A stretch of DNA of 64,000 bases from Streptomyces sp. H27-H1 (GCF_026627445.1 NZ_JAPNLJ010000034.1:1-64000), one strand, 5' to 3'; numbered from the stretch's first letter, positions 27,620 through 36,730 are shown. Notes: generated by a model not told the origin, from the letters alone. Numbers and translations are program-made.

Positions 27620-27820
27620 ATGAGCGACCGACAGCTGTGGTCGTACAAGGAGATCGCCGCTCACATCCGGGTACAGCCGGACACGGTGCGCTCCTACCGC
27701 AAGCACGGGCTACTGCCCGCACCCGACCAAGTGGAGGGCGGCAAGCCCTACTGGTACGCCGATACCATCCGCGCCTGGGTGGCGCGACGGCCCGGCAACC
27801 GCGGACGCCGCGAGGACTGA
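27620..27820 (+). CDS. Small helix-turn-helix DNA-binding protein
   Basis: A 66-residue protein: MSDRQLWSYKEIAAHIRVQPDTVRSYRKHGLLPAP is a MerR/AlpA-like winged HTH, and GKPYWYADTIRAWVARRPG completes the wing. There is no effector domain, so it resembles excisionase-type or nucleoid-associated small regulators. The ATG at 27620 is fixed by an exceptionally strong Shine-Dalgarno sequence AAGGAGGTG at 27605-27613. A longer frame from 27551 would add an Arg/Pro-rich extension but has no such site. It is convergent with the MMPL gene, with a hairpin terminator between them. Confidence 0.8.
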   Translation: MSDRQLWSYKEIAAHIRVQPDTVRSYRKHGLLPAPDQVEGGKPYWYADTIRAWVARRPGNRGRRED

Positions 27821-27837
27821 CACGGCGTCCGGTCCAA

Positions 27838-27863
27838 GGACGGGACCCTCCCGGGCCCCGTCC
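27838..27863. terminator. Bidirectional hairpin terminator
   Basis: GGACGGG pairs with CCCGTCC, then one mismatch and three more G-C pairs close a 4-base loop. It sits between the convergent HTH and MMPL genes. There is no T-run, as is common in Streptomyces. Confidence 0.6.
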
Positions 27864-27864
27864 G

Positions 27865-30111
27865 CTAGCGGCTCCCGACGGGCACCGGATCGGGCTCGGG
27901 CCGCTCGACCACCGGCGCGGACTCCCCCTCGCTCAGACCGAACCGTTCGTGCAGTCTGCGCAGCGGAGCCGGCGCCCACCAGGTGGCCTTCCCGGTCAGC
28001 TTCATCACCGCCGGGACCAGCAGGCTCCTCACGACCATCGCGTCCATCAGCACGGCCAGCGCGATCCCCAGGCCCAGCATCTTGGTGTTGGTCACCCGAG
28101 AGCTGCCGATGGCGACCATCACCACCGCCAGGATCACGGCCGCCGCGGTGATCAGTCCGCCCGTGCGGGTCAGCCCGGTGCGCACCGCGCCCTCGTGGTC
28201 CCCGGTCCGGTCGTACTCCTCCTTGATCCGGGATATGAGGAACACCCCGTAGTCCATGGAGAGTCCGAAGGCGATGCAGAACATCAGCACCGGCAGGGTG
28301 GTCTCGATGTCTCCGGTGGAGGTGAAGGAGAGCAGTCCGGACAGGTGACCCTCCTGGAACACCCACACCACCGCCCCGAACATCGCCGTCAGGCTCAGTG
28401 CGTTGAGCAGTACGGCCTGGACGGGTATCAGCAGGCTCCCGGTGAGCAGGAAGACCAGGAGCAGCGTGGCCAGCACCACCAGGGCCAGGGCCAGGGGCAG
28501 TTTCTCGGCTATGGCCTTGCGGGCGTCGACGAGCACGGCGGCCTGTCCGGTCACGGAGGTGTCGAAGGGCGCGTCCAGCGCCCTGACCAGGCCCACCAGG
28601 TCCTGGGCCCCCTCTCCCACTTCCTCGCCTTCGGCGAGCACGGAGAAGTAGGCGTAGCCGGTGCCGGCGGCCGGGCTCACGGGTCCTTCCACCCCCGCCA
28701 CGCCCGGCAGGGCTTCGATCCGCCGTTTGTAGCCGTCGAGGTCGGCGGCGCCGGAGGCCCCCTCGGTCAGTACGGTCAGGGCTCCGCCGGGGCTGCCCGG
28801 GAAACCGTCGCGGATCTGCTGCTGCACCACGTGTGATTCGGCGGTGGCCGGCAGCTGGCGGTCGTCCACGGTGCCGAACTTCACTCCGAGGAAGGGCAGT
28901 CCGAGGAGCAGCAGGCCGGCCGTGGTGGCCACGGCGAACACCGGGGCGCGGCGCATCACCAGACCGGTCAGCCGGGCCCAGCCCCGCCCGCCGCCGGCCG
29001 GGTCCTGGGGGCTCCGGGCCGGCCTGCCGCGGCGCCACAGCTTGCGCAGGTCGAAGGAGTTGACCCGCTCCCCCAGCAGCACCAGCGCGGCGGGCAGCAG
29101 GACGAGCGCGGCCGCCGCCGCGAGCAGGACCACCGCGACTCCGGCGTAGGCGAAGGAGCGCAGGAAGTACATCGGGAAGAAGAGCATGGCCGACAGGGAG
29201 ACGGCCACGGTCAGGGCCGAGAACAGGACCGTACGCCCGGCGGTGCGCAGCGTGACTCCGACGGCCGCCACCGGGTCTCGCCCGGCGGCCAGCTCCTCGC
29301 GGAACCTCCGCACGATGAACAGGGCGTAGTCGAGGGCCAGTCCGAGCCCGAGGGCGGTGGTCAGGTTCTGCGCGAAGACGGAGACGTCGGTGAACTCGGT
29401 GAGCCCGCGCAGTACTGCGTTGGTTCCGATGATGGCGACGATGCCGACACCGAGGGGCAGCAGGGCCGCGACGGCGCTGCCGAAGACGAGGACGAGCAGG
29501 AGGAGCGTCACGGGCAGGGCTATCAGCTCGGCGCGCAGCAGGTCTTCCTGGATGGTGGAGGTCACCTCGCGCTGGACGGCGGCCGGCCCGCCGAGGGAGA
29601 CCTTGACCGGTCCGTGCTCCCCCCGGTAGCTCGGGACGATCCGGTCCAGGACGGCGTTGGCCGTCTTCTCGTCGCCGAGCACCCGGGCGGCTATCAGGGC
29701 CTGCCTGCCGTCCTCGGAGCGCAGGGTGGGCAGCCCGGTCCTCCAGTACGAGCCGACGCCGATCACGCCCTGCTCGGCGGCGAGCCGCGCCGTCAGCCGC
29801 TCCGCCTCGGCGGCGACGGCGGGGTCGTCCACCCCGGCCGCCCCGGCGGTGTCCGCGGCGTCGACGAGCAGCAGCAGGTTGGGCTGGGAGCCGGGGAATT
29901 CGCGCTCCAGCGCTTTGGTGGCGTAGGTGGAGCTTGCGCCGGGATCCTCCCAGCCCCCGCTTCCCAGCCGGTCGGCGACGCCTCCGCCGGCGAAAACGGC
30001 AAGGGCGGTGACCACGAGGGCGAGCAGCAGCGAGAGCCTCGGCCGTGTGGTGACGAACCCGGTCCACCGGCCGCCCTCCCCAGGCGGCGGCGGTTTTTTG
30101 ACTTCGGACAT
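27865..30111 (-). CDS. MMPL/RND-family transporter
   Basis: A 748-residue integral membrane protein with the usual two-repeat MMPL layout. One N-terminal helix precedes a large extracytoplasmic loop (about 50-200), then five to six helices (LGLALDYALFIVRRFREEL). A second loop precedes the last helix group (FGLSMDYGVFLISRIKEEYDRTG, TRTGGLITAAAVILAVVM). Both GxxxDY motifs, which relay protons, are present. The family exports lipids, siderophores or drugs using the proton gradient. It is divergent from a TetR-family gene, and a 61-bp dyad in the gap suggests repression by that regulator with release by the exported compound. Confidence 0.92.
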   Translation of the reverse strand: MSEVKKPPPPGEGGRWTGFVTTRPRLSLLLALVVTALAVFAGGGVADRLGSGGWEDPGASSTYATKALEREFPGSQPNLLLLVDAADTAGAAGVDDPAVAAEAERLTARLAAEQGVIGVGSYWRTGLPTLRSEDGRQALIAARVLGDEKTANAVLDRIVPSYRGEHGPVKVSLGGPAAVQREVTSTIQEDLLRAELIALPVTLLLLVLVFGSAVAALLPLGVGIVAIIGTNAVLRGLTEFTDVSVFAQNLTTALGLGLALDYALFIVRRFREELAAGRDPVAAVGVTLRTAGRTVLFSALTVAVSLSAMLFFPMYFLRSFAYAGVAVVLLAAAAALVLLPAALVLLGERVNSFDLRKLWRRGRPARSPQDPAGGGRGWARLTGLVMRRAPVFAVATTAGLLLLGLPFLGVKFGTVDDRQLPATAESHVVQQQIRDGFPGSPGGALTVLTEGASGAADLDGYKRRIEALPGVAGVEGPVSPAAGTGYAYFSVLAEGEEVGEGAQDLVGLVRALDAPFDTSVTGQAAVLVDARKAIAEKLPLALALVVLATLLLVFLLTGSLLIPVQAVLLNALSLTAMFGAVVWVFQEGHLSGLLSFTSTGDIETTLPVLMFCIAFGLSMDYGVFLISRIKEEYDRTGDHEGAVRTGLTRTGGLITAAAVILAVVMVAIGSSRVTNTKMLGLGIALAVLMDAMVVRSLLVPAVMKLTGKATWWAPAPLRRLHERFGLSEGESAPVVERPEPDPVPVGSR

Positions 30112-30153
30112 GTCTCGGTGTCCCCTTCACCGTGATTGCCAGGTCACTTAGAC

Positions 30154-30214
30154 TGGCAAACACGAGCAGTCGCTCGCGTTTCTCCAGAATGCGAGCGACC
30201 TCTCGTGTTTGTCA
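30154..30214. promoter_or_regulatory. Nested inverted repeats: probable TetR-family operator
   Basis: Two inverted repeats share one centre at 30184. The outer arms TGGCAAACACGAG (30154-30166) and its complement (30202-30214) match at 12 of 13 positions. The inner arms GTCGCTCGC (30169-30177) and GCGAGCGAC (30191-30199) match perfectly. The site fills the gap between the divergent MMPL and TetR genes, so one dimer or two could control both promoters. Confidence 0.75.
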
Positions 30215-30242
30215 ATCACCCACGGGAAGCAAGGGATTGGAC

Positions 30243-30962
30243 ATGCGGGAGACCTCTCGGACCGCGAGCGCGGACAAAGCGGGTGAATCGGCTCCAGCCC
30301 CGGCGCCGGAGCCGACCCCGGAGCCGACCCCGAAGGCGTCCCCGGAAACCGCCCCCCGCCGCCGCCAGGCCCGTGGCGAGCGCCGGATCGCCCAGCTCCT
30401 GGCGGCTGCCGCCGGGGTGTTCTGCCGTACGGGTTACGCGGCGGCCAGCACCAACGCCATCGCCCGCGAGGCCGGCGTCTCCCCGGGCACGCTCTACCAG
30501 TTCTTCCCCAACAAGGAGGCCATCGCCGTCGAACTGGGCGGACAGCTGCTCCAGAGCGCCCACGAGGCGCACGGCCAGGCCTTCCTCCCCGAGAACCTGG
30601 ACCGGCCGCTGCCCGAGCTGCTCGACGCCGTCCTGGATCCGGTCATCGCCTTCAACTGCCGGAACCCGGCCTTCTGGGCGCTCATGCACGGCTCCGGGGT
30701 CCCCGGCATCGCCCAGGAACACGATGAGTTGCACGGCGGCATGCTGACCCGCGTCGAGGGGCTGCTGCGCACCTGTCTCACCCCCGGCGCCCCCTCCACC
30801 GAGATCACCCACGTCGCACAGATGGTGCTCGCGATCGTGCAGAGCTCGATCGAACTGATCCTGGCCAGCGAGGGCGCGGAGCGGGCCGCGTACGTCGCGG
30901 AGCTGAAGACCGTCCTGTTCCGCTACCTGGACCCGCTGATCACCACGCCTCCTCCTCGCTGA
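30243..30962 (+). CDS. TetR-family transcriptional regulator
   Basis: A 239-residue regulator with a long Pro/Ala/Glu-rich N-terminal extension (about 1-40). The HTH follows: RIAQLLAAAAGVFCRTGYAAASTNAIAREAGVSPG then TLYQFFPNKEAI. The C-terminal ligand-binding domain is all-helical. It probably represses itself and the divergent MMPL exporter through the dyad at 30154-30214, and responds to the exported compound. The ATG at 30243 follows a GGGA-rich site. Its 3' end overlaps the convergent antiporter gene by 23 bases. Confidence 0.9.
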   Translation: MRETSRTASADKAGESAPAPAPEPTPEPTPKASPETAPRRRQARGERRIAQLLAAAAGVFCRTGYAAASTNAIAREAGVSPGTLYQFFPNKEAIAVELGGQLLQSAHEAHGQAFLPENLDRPLPELLDAVLDPVIAFNCRNPAFWALMHGSGVPGIAQEHDELHGGMLTRVEGLLRTCLTPGAPSTEITHVAQMVLAIVQSSIELILASEGAERAAYVAELKTVLFRYLDPLITTPPPR

Positions 30963-32199
30963 CCCGCCCGCCGGACCCGGCCCTACCGGAACCGGTCCCG
31001 ACCCCGGCCTCGGCCCCGCCACCGGACCCCGCCCGCAACCGCAGCCCCACCAGCGGGAACACGAGGACGGAGACCATCCCGGCCCCGACCAGCGCCGCCG
31101 CCTCCCCCGACCCCAGCTTGCCGTCCTGCACGCCCAGGGTGGTGATCGCCACCACCAGCGGCAGCGCCGTGGAACCGAACAGCACCAGCGCCGAGCGGTC
31201 CCGGCGCCCGAGGTCCCGGGGGGCCAGCAGCCACATCGGAAGCCCCCGCACCACGAGGAAGAGCAGCAGGAACAGCGGCAGCAGCAAGAGCGCCCAGCCG
31301 CCGCCGAGCAGGGCGTCGAGGTCGAACTCGATCCCGGTGACCACGAAGAACAGCGGCACCAGGAATCCGAAGCCCATGGCCTCCACCTTCGAGAGCACGG
31401 TCTCACTGCTCTCCGGGGCGGCCCCGTGCAGTACGAGCCGGGTGATCAGCCCGGCGGCGAAGGCGCCCAGCAGCACATCGAGGCCGAGCACCTCGGACAG
31501 CGCCAGGAACGCCACGAGGATGAGCACCACCAGCCGCACCGCGAACTGGCCGCTGCTGTGCAGGGTCTTGGCGATGACCCGGGAGAACCAGGGCGGCTTG
31601 GGCCGCAGGGCCCAGAACACGGCGCCGGCCGTGAGCACCGCGAAGCCGATCAGCAGGGCCGCCGACTGCCCCGGCGCCCGCCCGCTGAGCAGCAGCGCCA
31701 TCGCGATGATCGGCCCGAACTCGCCGACCGCGCCCATCGCCATCATCACCGAGCCGAACCGGCTCTGGAGGTCCCCCGAGTCCCGCAGGACCGGCAGGAT
31801 CGTGCCGAGGGCGGTACTGGTGAGGGCGGTGCCGATGTAGACGCCCTTGTCGAACCCGCCCCCCGACAGCAGCAGGCCGAGCCCCAGCCCCAGCGCGAGG
31901 GCGGCCACCCAGGCCCACACCGATCGCTTCAAGGTGTCACCCTTGACCTGGGCGAACTGGATCTCGTAGCCGGCCAGGAAGATCAGCATCGCGAGGCCGA
32001 GCTCGCTGAGCACGTCGATGACCTCGGTGGAGTGCGCCCAGCCGAGGACGTCGGGCCCGACCAGGACGCCCAGGACGATCTCGAAGATCACCAGGGGAAC
32101 GGGAAGCCAGCGCGAGACCCCGTACGCGAGCAGGGGCGCGAGGACGGCGATCGACATGATCAGGATGAGAGTGATCCCCGGGTGCGCCATGCGTGTCAT
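30940..32199 (-). CDS. CPA2-family cation/proton antiporter (KefB-like)
   Basis: A 419-residue membrane protein with about 12 helices and no cytoplasmic RCK domain. The pattern LVIFEIVLGVLVGP, LGLAMLIFLAGYEI and GTALTSTALGTILPVL is that of Na+/H+ exchangers of the CPA2 group. It probably exchanges K+ or Na+ for protons in the plasma membrane. The tail (about 395-419) is Gly/Ser-rich. Two in-frame ATG codons lie at 32199 and 32190. It is divergent from the copper module, whose CsoR-like site is 60 bases from this start. Confidence 0.88.
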   Translation of the reverse strand: MTRMAHPGITLILIMSIAVLAPLLAYGVSRWLPVPLVIFEIVLGVLVGPDVLGWAHSTEVIDVLSELGLAMLIFLAGYEIQFAQVKGDTLKRSVWAWVAALALGLGLGLLLSGGGFDKGVYIGTALTSTALGTILPVLRDSGDLQSRFGSVMMAMGAVGEFGPIIAMALLLSGRAPGQSAALLIGFAVLTAGAVFWALRPKPPWFSRVIAKTLHSSGQFAVRLVVLILVAFLALSEVLGLDVLLGAFAAGLITRLVLHGAAPESSETVLSKVEAMGFGFLVPLFFVVTGIEFDLDALLGGGWALLLLPLFLLLFLVVRGLPMWLLAPRDLGRRDRSALVLFGSTALPLVVAITTLGVQDGKLGSGEAAALVGAGMVSVLVFPLVGLRLRAGSGGGAEAGVGTGSGRAGSGGRVSEEEAW

Positions 32200-32257
32200 T
32201 TACATACGTTTCACGCGGATTGTCCACTTCAAAAGATCTCGGCAGATGCTCGCGTCA

Positions 32258-32277
32258 ATACCCCCTAGGGGTATAAT
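32258..32277 (+). promoter_or_regulatory. CsoR-type copper operator overlapping a -10 box
   Basis: ATACCCCCTAGGGGTAT (32258-32274) is the GC-centred palindrome bound by copper-sensing CsoR repressors in actinobacteria. It runs directly into TATAAT at 32272-32277, a perfect -10 hexamer on the plus strand. Binding would block the promoter of the copper chaperone gene, and Cu(I) would release it. No csoR gene is in the window. Confidence 0.85.
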
Positions 32278-32376
32278 CTGGATGAGTCGGGAGGAACGGT
32301 GGACCCCTCCACCGCCACCAGGCCGCGATCCGCCGCCTTCCGGCCGCCCGGAAACGCCCTTGAAGAGGAGAACGAC

Positions 32377-32610
32377 ATGAGCGCCGACACGGACACCCAG
32401 ACCACCACCGTCTACCGGGTGACCGGCATGACCTGCGGGCACTGCGAGGGCGCGGTGACCGGCGAACTCTCCGCCCTGGCGGGCGTCAGCTCCGTCAAGG
32501 CCGTCGCCGCGACCGGCGAGGTCACCGTCGTCTCGGCCGCCCCGCTCGACGAGGCCGCCGTACGCGCCGCCGTCGACGAGGCCGGCTACGAGTTCGCCGG
32601 CCAGGCCTGA
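32377..32610 (+). CDS. copZ: Copper chaperone, HMA domain
   Basis: A 77-residue single HMA domain. VTGMTCGHCEGAV holds the two metal-binding Cys, and the end VDEAGYEFAGQA is typical of CopZ. It carries Cu(I) in the cytoplasm to the P-type ATPase encoded 136 bases downstream. GAGGAGAA precedes the ATG at 32377. Transcription should be copper-induced from the CsoR-type operator upstream. Confidence 0.93.
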   Translation: MSADTDTQTTTVYRVTGMTCGHCEGAVTGELSALAGVSSVKAVAATGEVTVVSAAPLDEAAVRAAVDEAGYEFAGQA

Positions 32611-32745
32611 ACACCCTCCTCTTCGGCAGCAGGCAGCAGGCGGCGCCCGCTCGGGCAGCACCCGCTTCGGCAGTACCCCGCCGGGCCGTACCGGCCAGCT
32701 CATACTGGTTCCGTACGGCCCGGCCCTCCCCCTGGAGCCCGGATC

Positions 32746-35040
32746 ATGAGCAGCAGCACAGTGCACGACGGACCCATAGAGACGGCCGGCACCGCCGAGG
32801 CCCCGGCCGAGGTCGAGCTGACCATCGGCGGGATGACCTGCGCCTCCTGCGCTGCGCGCATCGAGAAGAAGCTGAACCGCATGGACGGGGTCACCGCCTC
32901 GGTGAACTACGCCACCGAGAAGGCCAAGGTCTCCTACGGCTCCGACGTGCAGGTAGCCGACCTCATCGCGACGGTCGTCAAGACCGGCTACACCGCCGAG
33001 GAGCCCACGCCGCCGGAGCCCGAGCCGGTTCCGGACCCTGACGGGGCCGGGGACTCCGCCGCCCCGCGCGACCCCGAACTGGCCGCACTGCGCCAGCGCC
33101 TCCTGGTCTCCGTGACGCTCTCGCTGCCCGTCGTCCTGCTCGCGATGGTCCCGGCCCTGCAGTTCGACAACTGGCAGTGGCTCTCGCTCACCCTCGCCGC
33201 CCCCGTCGTCGTCTGGGGCGCCCTCCCCTTCCACGAGGCCACCTGGACCAACGCCCGGCACGGCGCCGCCACCATGGACACCCTGGTGTCGGTGGGCACC
33301 GGCGCCGCCTTCGCCTGGTCGCTGTGGGCGCTGTTCTTCGGCCACGCCGGGATGCCCGGCATGCGGCACGGCTTCGACCTCTCGGCCTCCCGTACCGACG
33401 GCTCCTCGGCGATCTACCTGGAGGTGGCGGCCGGGGTCGTCAGCTTCATCCTGCTCGGCCGGTATCTGGAGGCCCGCTCGAAGCGGAAGGCCGGCGCGGC
33501 CCTCAAGGCCCTGATGCGGCTCGGCGCCAAGGACGTTGCCGTCCTGCGCGGCGGCGACGAGGTGCGCATCCCCGTGAGCGCACTCGCCGTGGGCGACCGG
33601 TTCGTCGTCCGGCCCGGCGAGAAGATCGCCACCGACGGCACGGTCGTCGAGGGCAGCTCCGCCGTGGACGCCGCCATGCTGACCGGCGAGTCGGTCCCGG
33701 TCGAGGTCGCCGTGGGCGACACCGTCACCGGCGCCACCGTCAACACCTCCGGCCGGCTGATCGTCGAGGCCACCCGCATCGGCTCGGACACCCAGCTCGC
33801 CCGGATGGCCAAGCTGGTCGAGGACGCGCAGAACGGCAAGGCCGAGGTACAGCGCCTCGCCGACCGGATCTCCGGCGTCTTCGTCCCGATCGTGCTCCTT
33901 CTGGCCCTGGGCACCTGGGTCACCTGGCTGCTGATCACCGACAACCCGACGGCCGCCTTCACCGCCGCCGTGGCCGTCCTGATCATCGCCTGCCCGTGCG
34001 CCCTGGGCCTGGCCACCCCGACCGCGCTGATGGTCGGCACCGGACGGGGCGCCCAGCTCGGCATCCTCATCAAGGGCCCCGAGGTGCTGGAGTCCACCCG
34101 CCGCGTGGACACCGTCATCCTGGACAAGACCGGCACCGTGACCACGGGCCGGATGACCCTGGCCGGCGTCCACCCCGCCGAAGGCGTGGACGAGACCGAA
34201 CTGCTGCGCCTCGCAGGCTCCCTGGAGCACGCCTCCGAGCACCCGATCGCCCGCGCCATCGCCGCGGGAGCCGCCGACAGGGCCGGGGCCCTGCCGGTCC
34301 CGGAGGGCTTCGAGAACCTCGCCGGCCTCGGAGTTCAGGGCGTCGTCGACGGACACGCCGTCCTGGTGGGCCGCGAGAAGCTGCTCGCCGACCGGTCGAT
34401 CGCCCTGCCCGCCGCCCTCGCCGAGGCCAAGGCCGCAGCCGAGGCCGAGGGTTCGACCGCCGTGCTGGTCGCCTGGGACGGGGAGGCCCGCGGAGTGCTG
34501 ACCGTGGCCGACGCCGTCAAGGAGACCAGCGCCGAGGCCGTGTCCCTGCTGCGGGCCCTGGGGCTGACCCCGGTGCTGCTGACCGGAGACAACAAGGCCG
34601 TGGCCGAGACGGTGGCCCGTGCGGTGGGCATCGAGGAGGTCATCGCCGAGGTCCTCCCGCAGGACAAGGTGGACGTCGTACGCCGGCTGCAGGCCGAGGG
34701 CCGCACGGTAGCCATGGTCGGCGACGGGGTCAACGACGCGGCCGCCCTGGCCCAGGCCGACCTGGGCCTGGCCATGGGCACCGGCACCGACGCGGCGATC
34801 GAGGCGAGCGATCTGACCCTCGTACGGGGCGACTTGCGGGTCGCGGCGGACGCGATCCGGCTCTCCCGCCGGACCCTGGCCACCATCAAGGGAAACTTGT
34901 TCTGGGCCTTCGGCTACAACGTCGCGGCGCTTCCGCTGGCGGCCGCCGGACTGCTCAACCCGATGATCGCGGGGGCCGCGATGGCCTTCTCGTCCGTCTT
35001 CGTGGTGACCAACAGCCTGCGGCTGCGGTCCTTCCGCTAG
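32746..35040 (+). CDS. copA: Copper-translocating P1B-type ATPase
   Basis: A 764-residue Cu(I)-exporting ATPase. The N-terminal HMA domain has GGMTCASCAARIEKK (about 26-40). It is followed by an acidic Pro-rich linker and eight membrane helices. The transport motif is CPC at 416-418 in IIACPCALGLATP. TGES is in the actuator domain, the phosphorylated Asp460 lies in DKTGTVT, SEHP marks the nucleotide domain, and GDGVNDAAAL the hinge. A conserved C-terminal helix pair carries FWAFGYNVAALPLAA. All catalytic residues are present. It lies downstream of copZ and is probably co-regulated. Confidence 0.96.
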   Translation: MSSSTVHDGPIETAGTAEAPAEVELTIGGMTCASCAARIEKKLNRMDGVTASVNYATEKAKVSYGSDVQVADLIATVVKTGYTAEEPTPPEPEPVPDPDGAGDSAAPRDPELAALRQRLLVSVTLSLPVVLLAMVPALQFDNWQWLSLTLAAPVVVWGALPFHEATWTNARHGAATMDTLVSVGTGAAFAWSLWALFFGHAGMPGMRHGFDLSASRTDGSSAIYLEVAAGVVSFILLGRYLEARSKRKAGAALKALMRLGAKDVAVLRGGDEVRIPVSALAVGDRFVVRPGEKIATDGTVVEGSSAVDAAMLTGESVPVEVAVGDTVTGATVNTSGRLIVEATRIGSDTQLARMAKLVEDAQNGKAEVQRLADRISGVFVPIVLLLALGTWVTWLLITDNPTAAFTAAVAVLIIACPCALGLATPTALMVGTGRGAQLGILIKGPEVLESTRRVDTVILDKTGTVTTGRMTLAGVHPAEGVDETELLRLAGSLEHASEHPIARAIAAGAADRAGALPVPEGFENLAGLGVQGVVDGHAVLVGREKLLADRSIALPAALAEAKAAAEAEGSTAVLVAWDGEARGVLTVADAVKETSAEAVSLLRALGLTPVLLTGDNKAVAETVARAVGIEEVIAEVLPQDKVDVVRRLQAEGRTVAMVGDGVNDAAALAQADLGLAMGTGTDAAIEASDLTLVRGDLRVAADAIRLSRRTLATIKGNLFWAFGYNVAALPLAAAGLLNPMIAGAAMAFSSVFVVTNSLRLRSFR

Positions 35041-35232
35041 TGATCACCCTTCACTTCTCACGCACACTCTCTTCACACGAGACGCAGATCACAGCACCCC
35101 CAACGTAACCATCGGGCGCCCTCGTGGGTCTAATGGGGCGATGCCGGAATCGTGTTGGGGTGAACACACCGTTTCTCGGCACACAGACACCCGGTCCGGG
35201 TCCCGTGGGGGGAATCCGTTCCGGGGTAAGGG

Positions 35233-35279
35233 AAGCGCCCCGACCTTCGACCCGTGGGGGGATCGATGGCGGGGCGCTT
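35233..35279 (+). terminator. Hairpin with T-tract between copA and citA
   Basis: AAGCGCCCCG (35233-35242) pairs perfectly with CGGGGCGCTT (35270-35279). The plus strand then reads TTCC after TTT, so it terminates rightward transcripts best, though it can also end the citA message coming from the right. The 277-base gap 35041-35317 has no gene that I can support. Confidence 0.75.
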
Positions 35280-35317
35280 TTCCTGTTCTACGGGTACCGC
35301 GGTGACTCGACTCCGGG

Positions 35318-36607
35318 TCAGCGGGCCTCGACCGGGACGAAGTCGCGCAGGACCTCGCCGGTGTAGATCTGGCGCGGGCGGCCGATGCGGGAGCCGGGCT
35401 CCTTGATCATCTCGTGCCACTGGGCGATCCAGCCGGGCAGCCGGCCGATCGCGAAGAGCACGGTGAACATCTCGGTCGGGAAGCCCATGGCCCGGTAGAT
35501 CAGGCCGGTGTAGAAGTCGACGTTCGGGTAGAGGTTGCGCTCGACGAAGTACTCGTCGGCCAGCGCGTGCTCTTCCAGCTTGAGGGCGATGTCGAGCAGC
35601 TCGTCGTCCTTGCCGAGCGCCGAGAGGACATCGTGCGCCGCCGCCTTGATGATCTTCGCCCGGGGGTCGAAGCTCTTGTAGACGCGGTGCCCGAAGCCCA
35701 TCAGGCGGACGCCGTCTTCCTTGTTCTTCACCTTGCGGATGAAGGCGTCGACGTCGCCGCCGTCGTTCTTGATGCCCTCGAGCATCTCCAGAACCGACTG
35801 GTTGGCGCCACCGTGCAGCGGGCCCCACAGGGCCGAGATGCCGGCGGAGATCGAGGCGAACATGTTCGCCTGCGAGGAGCCGACCAGACGCACGGTGGAG
35901 GTCGAACAGTTCTGCTCGTGGTCCGCGTGCAGGATCAGCAGCTTGTCGAGCGCGGCGACCACGACCGGGTCCAGGTCGTACTCCTGGGCCGGCACGGAGA
36001 AGGTCATGCGCAGGAAGTTCTCGACGTAGCCGAGGTCGTTGCGCGGGTAGACCACCGGGTGGCCGACCGACTTCTTGTACGCGTAGGCCGCGATCGTCGG
36101 GAGCTTGGCCAGCAGCCGGATCGTCGAGAGATTGCGCTGAGTCTCGTCGAACGGGTTGTGGCTGTCCTGATAGAACGTCGACAGCGCGCTGACCACGGAG
36201 GACAGCATCGCCATCGGGTGCGCGTCGCGCGGGAAGCCGTCGTAGAACCGCTTGACGTCCTCGTGCAGCATCGTGTGCTGGGTGATCTCGTTGCGGAACG
36301 ACGCGAGCTGGTCGACGGTCGGCAGCTCCCCGTTGATCAGCAGGTAGGCGACCTCGATGAAGGTCGAGCGCTCCGCCAGCTGCTCGATCGGGTATCCGCG
36401 GTAGCGCAGGATGCCCTGCTCACCGTCGAGGTAGGTAATGGCGGACTTATAGGCGGCGGTGTTTCCGTAGCCGCTGTCCAGGGTGACCAGCCCGGTCTGA
36501 GCCCTGAGCTTCGCAATGTCGAAGCCCTGGTCACCGACGGTGCTCTCGACCACCGGGTAGGTGTATTCACCGTCCGCGTACCGCAGTACTACAGAGTTGT
36601 CGCTCAC
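35318..36607 (-). CDS. citA: Citrate synthase (type II)
   Basis: A 429-residue citrate synthase that condenses acetyl-CoA and oxaloacetate at the entry of the TCA cycle. Active-site motifs are present: HADHEQNCSTSTVRLVGSS with a catalytic His, GPLHGGANQ with the second His, and MGFGHRVYKSFDPR with the substrate-binding Arg and, further on, an Asp. The length equals that of S. coelicolor CitA as I remember it. The start is GTG at 36607 (MSDNSVVLRYADGEY). It is monocistronic: the helicase gene upstream ends 183 bases away. Confidence 0.97.
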   Translation of the reverse strand: MSDNSVVLRYADGEYTYPVVESTVGDQGFDIAKLRAQTGLVTLDSGYGNTAAYKSAITYLDGEQGILRYRGYPIEQLAERSTFIEVAYLLINGELPTVDQLASFRNEITQHTMLHEDVKRFYDGFPRDAHPMAMLSSVVSALSTFYQDSHNPFDETQRNLSTIRLLAKLPTIAAYAYKKSVGHPVVYPRNDLGYVENFLRMTFSVPAQEYDLDPVVVAALDKLLILHADHEQNCSTSTVRLVGSSQANMFASISAGISALWGPLHGGANQSVLEMLEGIKNDGGDVDAFIRKVKNKEDGVRLMGFGHRVYKSFDPRAKIIKAAAHDVLSALGKDDELLDIALKLEEHALADEYFVERNLYPNVDFYTGLIYRAMGFPTEMFTVLFAIGRLPGWIAQWHEMIKEPGSRIGRPRQIYTGEVLRDFVPVEAR

Positions 36608-36681
36608 GTCATCCCTCACCGACGTAGTGCCTCTTCTTCGAGGTGCCCTGACTGCCTCTACCTTCCCCCATTTGGCACAGG

Positions 36682-36730
36682 TGAGTGCACTCGGGGTCGA
36701 GCTTTGGTGGTTTTGACGGCACTGAGTGCC
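36682..36730. promoter_or_regulatory. Two related palindromes in the citA promoter region
   Basis: GAGTGCACTC (36683-36692) and GGCACTGAGTGCC (36718-36730) are both perfect inverted repeats sharing AGTGC/GCACT half-sites, centred about 37 bases apart. They lie 75-125 bases upstream of the citA start in a locally AT-richer region and may be a regulator's binding sites. The regulator is unknown. Confidence 0.4.

Noticed and set aside
35124..35366. An 80-codon plus-strand ORF between copA and citA
   Set aside because: It runs through the terminator hairpin and into the 3' end of citA. It has no Shine-Dalgarno site and no recognisable protein features.
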